Of a stretch of DNA of 64,000 nt, positions 10,351 through 20,431 are shown piece by piece. The notes beneath the pieces were generated by a model, which worked only from the letters and a program-made list of their open reading frames with translations, had not been told where the DNA came from and made no database searches. Within the stretch, counting starts at the first letter, position 1; each line of letters starts with the position of its first letter. Source of the DNA: Rusavskia elegans (Eukaryota; Ascomycota; Lecanoromycetes; Teloschistales; Teloschistaceae); NCBI GenBank assembly GCA_011316305.1, contig SAUG01000028.1, positions 218,961 to 282,960 of the forward strand, given 5' to 3'. Both the position numbers and the translations under genes were made by a program.

Positions 10351-12475
10351 ATGGCTGCTTACGACCCTCCGCCTCATGACTACACTTCTCGGCAGCCGCA
10401 ATCTACTGTCAACGACCACGGCCGCCGATACAGTCAACTCGATCCACGACCAAATCGGTCTCGAGAACACTCGACTGCTCGCAGCGAGAGCGCGATGCCG
10501 GAGCACCCTCGTTTCCAGACCCAGCCTATCAAGGAGGCTGTAGGAAATGCCTTCCAATCCGATGTACCTCCCGAGTTGATCGCTCATATCACGCAAAACG
10601 TACTCAACCAACTTAAAACGTCCGGCATCGACAGCTCTGCTACTACACCAGTTCCTCCTCCCTCACAAGTCAAATACCCCCCACCACCCCCTGTACAACA
10701 ACCAGTGCCCCACTCTCCTTCGACCGCCTCCGCATCGTCACCACCGATGCCAACAAGAGTCTTTACCCCTCCATCCCCCCAGAAGCACTCAGACTACCCC
10801 AATCATGGCTCACCTTCGTCGCAATCGGGCATCTTCCCAGCACCTACCCATAGCCCTCAAGAGCCACGGAGCCCGGTCCGGGAGTCGCGGACGAGCGGCT
10901 TCTACGAACGAAGAACATCCTCGCCATTGAGCCAAAGCAGCGAGTCAAGCAATACTCGACCAAAAGGCCCAGCACGTCTGTCGACGATGACGGAGGAGAC
11001 AACGCTGGAGAAGATATGGGGCCAGCTCTTCGATGAAGAAGGTCGCCCAACCCCACGCTTGGGTCAATTCCTCCGCGGCCTTGCAGTACACATTGTAAGC
11101 TCAGCCCATCCTCCCGAGATCACTCACAACTGGGCTGACGGTGGTGTCAGATTGAGGATTACGAGCCGCGTCAAAGCATTGTTATAACTCCAGATAAGAT
11201 GGTCCAGTATTACAAAGACGTCAAATTGGCAGACGAGTACTACCCATGGTCAAGTAAGCGCGGCTTTGCGAACGATCCGAAGCACAGACTGACTATGAAC
11301 CAGCCGTTTTCGATGACGTGCATTCGTCAATATCACGGATATACAGAGATCTCAAATGCCAACACCATCTCGTGCAGGAGCATTTTAATGAGAAACCCGA
11401 CATTCCGAGCCTTACCCCTGTTGGCTTCCAGCGATGGACAACCTTGCTCATTCAAGCCCATCCTAAGGAGGAATTCGAGCGGCTGCAGAAAGCTGCCCTA
11501 GCGATGCCTATCAACAATCCAGACGAGAAGAAGGAGCGTTTCCCAAAGGAGCTATCGCGAAGACTGTTCCCAGGGTCTGAGGACAAGCTAGTCCGTGAAC
11601 GGATTGAGAAGGCCATCTCGTTACACGCCAATGTCGACCTACCTTTACGATCCGACAACCGAGAGACCTCTCCGAAAGCGACAAGCCATAAGCCCAGTCC
11701 CAGTGACGCGTCACATTTGCCTTCGAAGAGGGACTCGAACATCAACGGAGAGAATGTCCCTCCACCGTACGTTCCGTCGAACATCGAGAGGGAGAGGAAG
11801 CCTTATTCGAGCATCCCCGAATCAACGATTGATGACACGAATCCGACGGCGGTGCCGCCGTCCAACCCGATCGAAAGGGAGCGGAAGCCGTACAGTGTAC
11901 AACCAGGAGGCGGCAAGCAGTTTGAGGACGACCGTAAAGCGCGAGAAGGCACTAGACCACGGTCTGATTCAACCAGCGTGAAACCGCAGCGATCGGAATC
12001 GAATGCGAGGGTTCGTCCCGTTCCGGTTGGTCAAGGTCAGCCTGACACCAGGCGTGGATGTGAAATGCCGAAGCCGGAGATCCATAATCACCACCGCACT
12101 CCCAGCAACGCCGGACGACTTCGCAGCCCGTCATTCAGCAACGACTATCGACGGCCGGATGGTGATTTGCGCGGCTATCCTCCTGCCTTCCAGCCAGGGT
12201 CTCTGCCCACGGAGGGCTTCGAGGATGAAGCCGCTCGACGGTATGCGCGTGATCGGGCCGACAGACCTCGGAGGCAAGCCGACGAAGATGCGCGGTCGTA
12301 TGGCGAAAGTCCCAGCAGCCGTCGATATGATCGAGGGGTGGACATCAACGGGCCTGCTCCAAACCGGGGAAGCTACCTCAGCAACAACGAGGAAGATTAC
12401 TACCGTCCCAGCGGCCGTGCCCCAGGTAATGGATACGATTACCAGCAACCATATGGCGGTCCAGTGTACCGATAA
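10351..12475 (+). CDS. DUF7514-type conserved fungal protein
   Basis: Three exons, 10351-11094, 11151-11253 and 11304-12475, give 672 residues; introns are 56 and 50 nt and phases close. A Pro/Ser-rich disordered N-terminus of about 220 residues precedes one conserved globular block (about residues 222-385). That block has IWGQLFDEEGRPT, RLGQFLRGLAVHI, ITPDKMVQYYKDVKLADEYYPW and FPKELSRRLFP. I recall this as the domain now called DUF7514, found across Pezizomycotina and of unknown function. The C-terminal 290 residues are disordered and rich in Arg, Pro, Ser, Tyr and Gly, with two similar IERERKPYS segments, and end in a Tyr/Gly-rich tail. The low-complexity, Arg-rich tail would fit RNA or condensate binding, but that is speculation. 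No catalytic motif is visible. Confidence 0.8.
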
Positions 12476-13851
12476 ACTCCCGCCTGGGCTACACTCATTC
12501 TTTCCCAGCGGAGTCGTATGTGTGCTTTGATGCTCGAGGGTGTTTACAGCAGGTTCTTCATTGCGATAAGCCACTTTCGTTTGGGCACGAACCGTCGCCT
12601 AGGGAATGGACTGATATTTGTATTCATGGAAGGAGAAATGGGGCTTTCCTTTGTACTCTTACTTGATACCATGAACAATTATGTAGTCTTTGGGGAATGA
12701 AGGCATCGATTCACGGTCTGAAACCATTCACAAGGCGCCTAGGTCCAGCAATCCAGAAACGACTTTTAGCAGTGACTTGGGCCAGCTGCTTCTCTGTTGA
12801 AACCATGTGAAGTAAAACACTCAGGGGTTGATGTTTTGGCTCCGGTGATGATGCAGGAGTGATTGGTGCTCGGCAGGCTGCAGCCGAGCCCACGGCGCCT
12901 CTTGCCCTCTTATGCAAAACACAATCTTCAACCGTGTTTGCACCAATCTCGGTGACGCGGTCTTCATGGGGGTTTGGTCAAGACGCGTCGATTTTGTGGG
13001 TATGATGTCTCGCTGTGTCGGCTTTGCTGCCAATCGATGTATAATAACAGTTGCCAGTTGGAGGGGTATCCCCACCTCTTTGGTGATAAAAGAAAATCCT
13101 GGAATAACTCTTGCCTGCCGAGACAGATGGTGTTATAATCTCACGTTCTGAATACGCCTCTCAGCCTCTTTCTGGTTGACGTCGCGGAAGCTCGATAAAA
13201 GAGGCGCTCAGGAAACCCATGGGGCCACCAGCGGGTACACACTCTACGTCACTTCAGGCGAAGGGTAAGCAAGAAAGACAGCGGACATAGCTTTTATTCA
13301 ATAGATCTGGGCTCTCCCTAGCCAGTATGAGCTCTTGACTGCTCAATCCAGGCAAATGGCCGTCAAATGAAGCGCGACTGGTAGAGGGCGCCAACAGAAA
13401 ACCACCCACAGCCAATCCAGCAAATCCGACAACAGCTTCATCAGAGTTCGATTGCTCCCAACCTCTGACCTCTGAAACAATTCAGTCACTTGATTTCGAC
13501 TGTTTCGGAACCAGGTCAATCTTCACCCTCGCCTGGTGGAATCGCTATTGTCCTTGATTGTGTATCGATGCCGCTCCTTTCATTGTCGCCTCCATCGGTA
13601 CATCAGTACTGACTCTCATTGTCTATCAATAATCCTTTTTGTCTTTCTTTCTTTCTTTTCTTTCACCCTCCACCTTTGGCTATATGGGCAGGGCCTATGA
13701 GTGACGACTTTCCTTTGTTCTTCCCCCCCCAAGCACCATAGACCTGCACCTCTCACTATCCCTCGCTCACCATTCCTTTCCCTTCGCTGTCCTTGCACAT
13801 AGATAATTTCCTTCCGCTGGACGGACTTAGACTTAATTCACCCTCTCTCAA
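12476..13851. promoter_or_regulatory. Upstream region of PRM1
   Basis: About 1.4 kb with no supported gene. A strong pyrimidine tract (repeated CTTT) lies at about 13638-13670, roughly 190 bases before the PRM1 start. CT-rich tracts of this kind are common just upstream of start sites in filamentous fungi. Confidence 0.45.
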
Positions 13852-16089
13852 ATGGCATTCGAAAATCCTCGCTCTTTCCCAGCCGTCCCTGCATCCCTCT
13901 CCGCTGGCGATCATGGAATGCAAAACTACTACGCCACCCAGGACATTATAAGAGACGCCCCTCATACCGTACCCCAGATCACTCCTTACCTTGGACTCCG
14001 TGCACGCCTCTCGCAGATATGGATCAACCGATGGACCGTCCTTCTCTTTCTCATCCTGGTCCGACTCCTCATTGCCGTCGCTGACCTGGATGGAGGCATT
14101 GGCCGAGCCAAATCGGAAGCCCTCGAGGCATGTACGAGTGTGGAATCTGCTGCTAGCTCCATGGTCTCCATGCCTCACTATATGGCAAGGGGCGTCAACG
14201 AGCTTGCCGCCAGTGGGGTCGAGAAGGCCGTCAGAGGTTTACAGTCCATGCTGTTCATGACCATCACCGGTGTCGAAGAGCTCGTCGTCTTCTTCATCAA
14301 CATGCTCACTTCAACTTATCTCTGCCTCATCACTCTGGTCGTGAGCGGTAGTTTGCATGCGGCTTTGAAGATCATCGAGGATGCTGAGGGCTTCCTCAAC
14401 AAGACCCTCGGAGACATCGGGAAAAACGTCAAAAAGGGCATCGAAGGCTTTTCCGAAGACCTGAACAAATTCACAGGTGCTTTGAACAGCGTTCCTCAGC
14501 TTTTTGGAGGCGACAAAGGTGGTATCCCAAAGCTGAATGTTGACGGTGACCTGGACAAGTTGGACAATCTGAAGCTTCCTGATTCGATCAACCAAGGCCT
14601 CGACAAATTGAACGATTCTATCCCAACCTTCACCGAAGTCCAGAATTTCACCAACAACGCCCTTCGCTTTCCTTTCGAACAAGTCAAGAAGTTGATCAAC
14701 GAATCCTTAGGGGTCTTCGAATTCAATCGGTCCCTGTTGCCAATTCCCCAGAAGGAGAAGCTCAACTTCTGCTCGACCAACAACGGCATCTCAGACTTCT
14801 TTGATGGTGTTGCAGCTACCCTCAACACTGCCCGACGGATCTTTATTGGTGTTTTGGTCGTTGCTGCCATCTTAGTCTGTATCCCTATGGCCTACGTCGA
14901 AATCCGAAGATGGCGCAGCCTCAAGGCGCGAGCTGGAGTCGTGCGTGATCATGCCAAAGATCCTCAAGACGTCGTCTACACTGTCTCACGACCTTATACC
15001 TCCAACGTTGGTATCAAGCTTGCCTCCAAGGCTACATCCTCCAAGAAGCAAGATCTCATTCGCTGGGTCATCGCCTACGCCACTACAACCCCAGCACTCC
15101 TCCTCCTCTCACTTGCCGTCACAGGTCTCTTGGCTTGTCTCTTCCAATACATCCTCCTCAAAACCCTGCAGAAAGAAGTCCCCAAGCTCGCGGCTGAGAT
15201 CGGCGACTTCGCTGGCAAAGTTGTCGATTCCCTTGACAACGCCTCCGCGCAATGGGCCATGGGTACCAACAAAGCCATCAGCAGCACCAGCAAGGACATT
15301 AACGAGGATGTCTTTGGCTGGGTTAATACCACCACCGATGCCATGAATCACACCCTCAACGTTTTCATCGACGAAACTACCAAAGTCCTGAACAAGACCT
15401 TCGGCGGCACCATACTCTACGACCCCGTCAAGGAAGTCTTCAATTGCCTCATCGGGCTCAAAGTCGCAGGCATCCAAAAAGGTCTCACATGGGTACACGA
15501 CCACGCTCATATCGACTTCCCCCTTCTCGCAAACAACACCTTCAGTCTCGGCGCAGCAGCCAGTCTCGCAGACGACAATAAAGACCCTGCACACGTTTCA
15601 AAAGCAGAGTCTTTCTTCGCCGACCCTGAAGCCCAAACAACCGACAAAATCACAAGAGCGATCGAGAAAGTCGTCAAGCATTTCGAAGATGGCATACGCA
15701 CTGAAGCGCTCATCTCAGTTTCCCTCCTCTTGCTCTGGTTCGTGAACCTCTTCCTTGGTACAGGTCGGGCGCTGTATCTCCTAGCGAAACGCGATAAAGT
15801 TCGTGGAGAAGGCGCACCCACCTTTGCGGGCGATATTCCGATGAGAGAGGTCAGTCAGATACCTCGAGGACCGGCGCCGGCGTACGAACCGCCTGCTAGA
15901 GACGAGAGGGACCATCGGAATCCATTCTCGGATTCTGCAGGTACGAGAAGGGAGCATGAAAGAGATGACGGCGAGGGGGAGTGGCAGGATCAGAAATTGG
16001 GCTTTGCCGGGTTGAGAGAACCAGAGGTCACGGTTCCAGCGCATACGAGGAGGAGCGAGTATGCTACGATGGAGAAGAACAGCTTTTAG
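13852..16089 (+). CDS. PRM1: Plasma membrane fusion protein PRM1
   Basis: A single exon of 745 codons. Hydrophobic segments lie at about residues 61-77, 131-170, 327-350, 403-436 and 617-645, with large Asn-glycosylation-rich loops between them (many N-x-S/T, for example around 385-500 of the CDS). A conserved C-terminal cytosolic tail is rich in Arg, Glu and Pro. The order of segments, the length and the N-terminal block (ITPYLGLRARLSQIWINRW) match the Prm1 family. Prm1 acts at the plasma membrane during cell-cell fusion in mating, and in Neurospora and Aspergillus also in hyphal or germling fusion. Paired cysteines in the ectodomains agree with the disulfide-linked dimer described in yeast. 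The ATG at 13852 is the first in frame and is followed by a conserved start region. Confidence 0.93.
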   Translation: MAFENPRSFPAVPASLSAGDHGMQNYYATQDIIRDAPHTVPQITPYLGLRARLSQIWINRWTVLLFLILVRLLIAVADLDGGIGRAKSEALEACTSVESAASSMVSMPHYMARGVNELAASGVEKAVRGLQSMLFMTITGVEELVVFFINMLTSTYLCLITLVVSGSLHAALKIIEDAEGFLNKTLGDIGKNVKKGIEGFSEDLNKFTGALNSVPQLFGGDKGGIPKLNVDGDLDKLDNLKLPDSINQGLDKLNDSIPTFTEVQNFTNNALRFPFEQVKKLINESLGVFEFNRSLLPIPQKEKLNFCSTNNGISDFFDGVAATLNTARRIFIGVLVVAAILVCIPMAYVEIRRWRSLKARAGVVRDHAKDPQDVVYTVSRPYTSNVGIKLASKATSSKKQDLIRWVIAYATTTPALLLLSLAVTGLLACLFQYILLKTLQKEVPKLAAEIGDFAGKVVDSLDNASAQWAMGTNKAISSTSKDINEDVFGWVNTTTDAMNHTLNVFIDETTKVLNKTFGGTILYDPVKEVFNCLIGLKVAGIQKGLTWVHDHAHIDFPLLANNTFSLGAAASLADDNKDPAHVSKAESFFADPEAQTTDKITRAIEKVVKHFEDGIRTEALISVSLLLLWFVNLFLGTGRALYLLAKRDKVRGEGAPTFAGDIPMREVSQIPRGPAPAYEPPARDERDHRNPFSDSAGTRREHERDDGEGEWQDQKLGFAGLREPEVTVPAHTRRSEYATMEKNSF

Positions 16090-16527
16090 AGAAGCGTTGA
16101 GACATGGGAACGAGCAAAATCCATTGGTTAAAAGCGATTTGATACCCCCTTTTAGATAGCAAAATCGAAAAATATTATGCAAAGTAAGTGAAGTGAAGAG
16201 TTTCAACCCTCAACAGGTAGCCAATATTCGTAAAAACTTCAGAGTATCTCGGCCTCATCTCGGCAAAACTAGACTAACTAAGCCACCTTTGTCAACTTGT
16301 CGGCCAATTTGTTCATAAAGGACTGGCAGCCCGGCCTGGCGCCATAACCACTCGGCCAGAAACTGAGCATCACTAAATTGCTGGCGCTCACGACTGGCAT
16401 TGGATCTTCAGCCTTTGTACGAGAACCGCGCCGTCTTCCTCGGATCATGTGTCCACGACTAAACCTCATAGATCCCACATATTTCATCCTCCATTTTTTC
16501 TAATCCTTCCCCCACCAGTCCCAGCAA
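16090..16527. other. Intergenic between PRM1 and RRP42
   Basis: About 440 bases between tandem genes; nothing recognisable beyond likely 3' UTR and a CT-rich leader immediately before 16528. Confidence 0.4.
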
Positions 16528-17690
16528 ATGCCCCCTTCAACCCTCCTTTCGCCCTCGGAACTCTCCTACCTCCACAGCTCCCTCTCCTTCGACCCTCCCA
16601 TTCGCCCAGATGCCCGTTCTCCAACAACTTTTCGCCCTCTGGTCGCTGAAACCGATCTCCTCCCCACCACAAATGGTAGCGCACGATTATGTTTTGCCGA
16701 CGGCTCAGAAGCAATAGTCGGAGTGAAAGCTGAGGTTGAACGGACTGTTGGCGCGAGCTATACGTCCAATAATTTAGGTTCACGTGGCGATGATGGTGAT
16801 GGAGATATGGAAATGCATTCGGCGGAAGAGGATATGGATGAAGAGAGGAGACGACAGGCCAGAGGCAAGGGGCAGGATTCATGGATTGAGGTCACAGTCG
16901 ATATGCCTGGGTTCGGCAGAGATGATGATGGGGTTGTAGTGTTCCTGGCGCAGATGCTGCAGGAGGGTTTGGTGGCAGATGGGGGGTTAAGGGACAGGTT
17001 GTGGATTGGGTGGGGGTGGCATTGGAGGATTTATGTCGATGTATGTATTTGAGACGAGGGCGAGCATTGAGGTGACAACCGGGTTAACGAGCTGGTGGGC
17101 TTTGGGTTGTCAAATCACAGGCTAACGTTTGACAGATTCTACTTCTTACCGCACCGAATAGCTACCCTCTACCACTACTGAGTCTGACCACACATCTCGC
17201 CCTTCTTGCCACCAGGCTTCCAGCTCCAATATCGAGGATTGATGAAGACCACCTGTTCAACGATGATTGGGATGCCGCCGAGCCCCTGTACCCTTCTCCT
17301 GATTCTGCACATTCCTCGAGGCCTCCGTTCACACTGCTTGTCATCTCCGTCGGAGACAACATCTTTTTCGATCCATCAAGAGAAGAGCTGGCGGTAGCGG
17401 ACGCCGTTTGTGCCGTCACTGTGGGTACGATCGAGGCACCGGTGTCTAGTGGTAAGCGCAGGGAAGGAATGCCCAAGCTGAGACTACTGTCTCTCCGGAC
17501 GATTGATCCACCGGCTCGACTCGCTGCTGCAGCCTCAACCACCGAAAGTGAAGACGACCAAGGGACGTGGAGACCTGCAAGGGGTGGCATGAAGAGAGCT
17601 GTCGTGGGAAAAATGGTAACGATGGTTCTGGAGGCAGGAGGAGTAGGGGAGGAGGTGATGACGGGTCTGGAAGGGTTTCACGGTGAATGA
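16528..17690 (+). CDS. RRP42: Exosome complex component RRP42 (RNase PH-like)
   Basis: Two exons, 16528-17040 and 17136-17690 (intron 95 nt, phase 0), give 355 residues. The order of blocks matches the RNase PH-like subunit Rrp42/EXOSC7: LSPSELSYLHSSL at the start, a SARLCFADG strand, IEVTVD, then LLLTAPNSYPLPLLSLTTHLALLA and the late LVISVGDNIFFDPSREELAVADA block. The protein forms part of the catalytically inert six-subunit ring of the nuclear and cytosolic 3'-5' RNA exosome. Residues about 85-125 form an acidic, Asp/Glu/Met-rich insert, and a Ser/Thr-rich stretch near residue 335 is also extra compared with yeast. The ATG at 16528 is the only one compatible with the conserved N-terminal helix. 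Confidence 0.88.
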
Positions 17691-18581
17691 GAGACGTTGC
17701 ACATTACCGATCTGGACAGGCACTCGAGTCCGATACCGGGACTACGCAGACCAGACAATGCAGCCTCACCAACAAAAACCTTTCGTCGAGGTTTCAACAT
17801 CGTTCTGCAACATTCCATGGCACCAGCAGAATTGCTCGTCTCCGCCGGAAGAGACAACGTACGAGAGTCTACGCCGAGCGACTGATCCTCGAAGCGCTGC
17901 CCGACAGCAACGTCGGCGCAAATTCGAAAGATGACAGACTTCTCAACAGCGACGACGGAGGCTGCCACCAACCCTCGCTATTGCCTGTCTAATAATGCGA
18001 CCAAGAGCTCCGCTGTGCAGGATGGAGCCACTCCACGTGCAGGGCTGTCAGGTACAGGCTGCATGGGCCAATAACACAGCAGCTAATTACCGCCCGCAGC
18101 ACGTTAATTACAGGGCTGCCTTAGTGGCATCCTCCACCACTACCACTTCGAGCTCCCTGGAACACAGCAAAAGTTGCAAAGGACCGCCCTGAGCAACCAC
18201 ATTATTCAGCGGACCCATGTAAATTTACCACCGCTCATGCCTTCGGCAATGATACCTCGCCGCAAAGAAATCCTTCCGTCTTACTCTCTTCTTTTCCAGC
18301 TCTCAGCCTTGGAACTTTCTTCCCTTTTCCTCAAGCTGGCCATATTGATCCTGTGGGGCTGTACCAACTCATGCTGACCATCATGTGCCGAGTACTGCTT
18401 GAGATGGCCTGATATATCTCTGATGTCCTGCCCCGATCTTTTCCTACCTCTTTTCCGTCCTTGATTCTTTTCCCCTGTGATTTACGCTCTCGGGCATTCA
18501 ACCCGCTATCTGGAAATTTTAATTTCATCATCTTTTTGTGTACTATTTCATCCTCCATCTAGGACCAATCATCGCAAGTAT
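17691..18581. other. Intergenic between RRP42 and the SLATT gene
   Basis: About 890 bases. Three overlapping plus-strand open frames near 17683-17992 have no coherent protein features and conflict with one another, so I do not annotate them. A CT-rich stretch near 18440-18475 may belong to the promoter of the next gene. Confidence 0.4.
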
Positions 18582-19922
18582 ATGCGTTCCCACTTCCTCG
18601 AAGAAGGTCTTAGCTCAAGTCAAGAAGCACTCCTGGTACCCTATCCGCCTCGACCTAGCATCTCCTCATCCCTCTATTCGATGCCGACAACCGGAGAACC
18701 CGACCTCGAGCGCGGCGATGCTGCTCTCAAGGTCCCTGCAAATCCTTTCTCACCACTCTCACCCTCTCTAAACCCGACAAAATCACCAAAAACCCCTCCA
18801 CACCAATCCAGCAACCAACCCGGCAAGCGAAAACCCCACCCATCACAATCAACCACCCACCGCCGCCAAAGCCAACATCAACCTCTCAGCAGACCCAACG
18901 ACCCCACCGCTATACCCCCCAAACTCCTCAAACTCCGCACCATCATCGGCATCTCCACCCCCACCGCCCTCCTCCCCCCCACCCCCTCATCCAAAAACGC
19001 CTTCTCTAACCGCCCCGCCCCCAACCTAGGCATCTACACGCGCATCATCCACGAAGAAACCTCCGCCAAACGCCAATTCTACTTCGCCGCCTCCATAATC
19101 AACATCTGCTACTTCGGGCAAATCTGTCTCGCCGCCGCGCTCACCGCCCTCGGCGCTTCCGCGAGCTCCAATATCGCCATCACGGTGCTGGGCGCCGCGA
19201 ATACGGTGTTGGCGGGTGTATTGACGTATTTGAAGGGGCAGGGGTTGCCGAATCGGTTGAGGATGTATTGGACTGGGTTGAGGAAGTGTAGAGAGTTTAT
19301 CGAGGAGAAGGAGAGGGAGATTGCTGCTGAAGGGTATGGGTGGGTTGGGGAGAAGGGGGAGGGGGAGGGGGATGGTGGGGTGGATGTGGATGCTGTGATT
19401 GAGGTTATTGTGGGGATGTATCATGATGTTAGGCAGACTGCTGAGGGTGAGTTGTTCCCCCCCCCCTTTCTTCTCCCTCCCTTTTCTTTCTCCCCCCCTT
19501 TTTCTTTTCCTTCCCATCTTATCCTATTATGTCTTGACATTGCCCCATCATTATCACCCACCATTCAAGATATTCCCAATACGGTAAACTAACACATGGA
19601 TTCAAATACAACAGATAACACACCAGACACCTACCACCCAATGAAAGGCTCCTCCGCCACCGCTCTCGCATCAAATCAACCCCCCAAACGCACTATTCCT
19701 TACCCTGATGAAGACGACATCAGCGAGGCTGCTGCCAGCGATGATAATAACGACGATGGCAACAGTAACAAGAACGCGAACGGGCATGCGATCGATCCCA
19801 AGTCTAAGCCTGCAGACACCGCGGCCGCGAAGACAGGTGCGATGTCAGAGGACGATACCACAGACAAGGCAGCAGCAGCGGCGCCGGCAGCGAATGGAAA
19901 TGTGGAATCACCGGCGCAGTGA
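18582..19922 (+). CDS. Fungal SLATT-domain two-transmembrane protein
   Basis: Two exons, 18582-19446 and 19615-19922, with an unusually long pyrimidine-rich intron of 168 nt (phase 1), give 390 residues. The first 140 residues are Pro/Ser/Lys-rich and disordered. A domain then begins around 145 with IYTRIIHEETSAKRQFYFA, followed by two hydrophobic helices at about 166-187 and 194-212, a LKGQGLPNRLRMYW segment and a long amphipathic helix. This is the pattern of SLATT_fungal, the fungal branch of the SMODS and SLOG-associating two-TM effector domains. In bacteria such domains are membrane effectors of conflict systems; the fungal role is not known to me. The second exon encodes an Asp/Asn/Ala-rich tail. 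An alternative start is the ATG at 18681. Confidence 0.82.
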
Positions 19923-20431
19923 AATTCATGTCAGATTGAAGAGTGACTTGCCATGTCATCTTTTCCAACCCTCTTTTTATTAACAGTCCTTGTAGACTAT
20001 AGTGTATAATTGAGCGTGGTGTTGTCTACGATACTGCAAATTGGCTTTCGGCGGCGCTTCCGTTCGGTTTTTTGGGGATCTGGCGTTTTGCAGTTTGCTG
20101 CTTTTATGAGTGGAGTTAAAGAAGAAAGGGATAGCATGGTATGGTATGGTATGGTATGGTATAGAAGTTTTTCTGTACTGTAATATCGCAGGACGGGATG
20201 TATGTGTGGGTTGTTGTTTGTTTGGCTTGGTTGAAGGGTAGTAATATATACTGGGAGCTCTGGACTCTTTCAAGGTAGTACATTGGGGACGGAATCATCT
20301 GCTATAGTAGCGATAAGAAAAGCAGGACGTTAGACTCTCAAGGTGCACTGACGTTACGCGTATCAATTTCTCCCATAGTCCATAGCCTATAGCCCATACC
20401 CCCGATCCATGCATGCTCCTAGGACTTGGGC
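19923..20431. other. Convergent intergenic region
   Basis: About 510 bases between the ends of a plus-strand and a minus-strand gene, so it should hold both 3' UTRs. It contains a 5-base tandem repeat (annotated separately). No gene is visible. Confidence 0.45.
20136..20160. repeat. Tandem repeat ATGGT x5
   Basis: Five uninterrupted copies of ATGGT lie in the convergent intergenic region. A simple microsatellite. Confidence 0.95.

Noticed and set aside
17683..17992. Three overlapping plus-strand frames after RRP42
   Set aside because: Composition and overlap point to chance; none has a recognisable segment.
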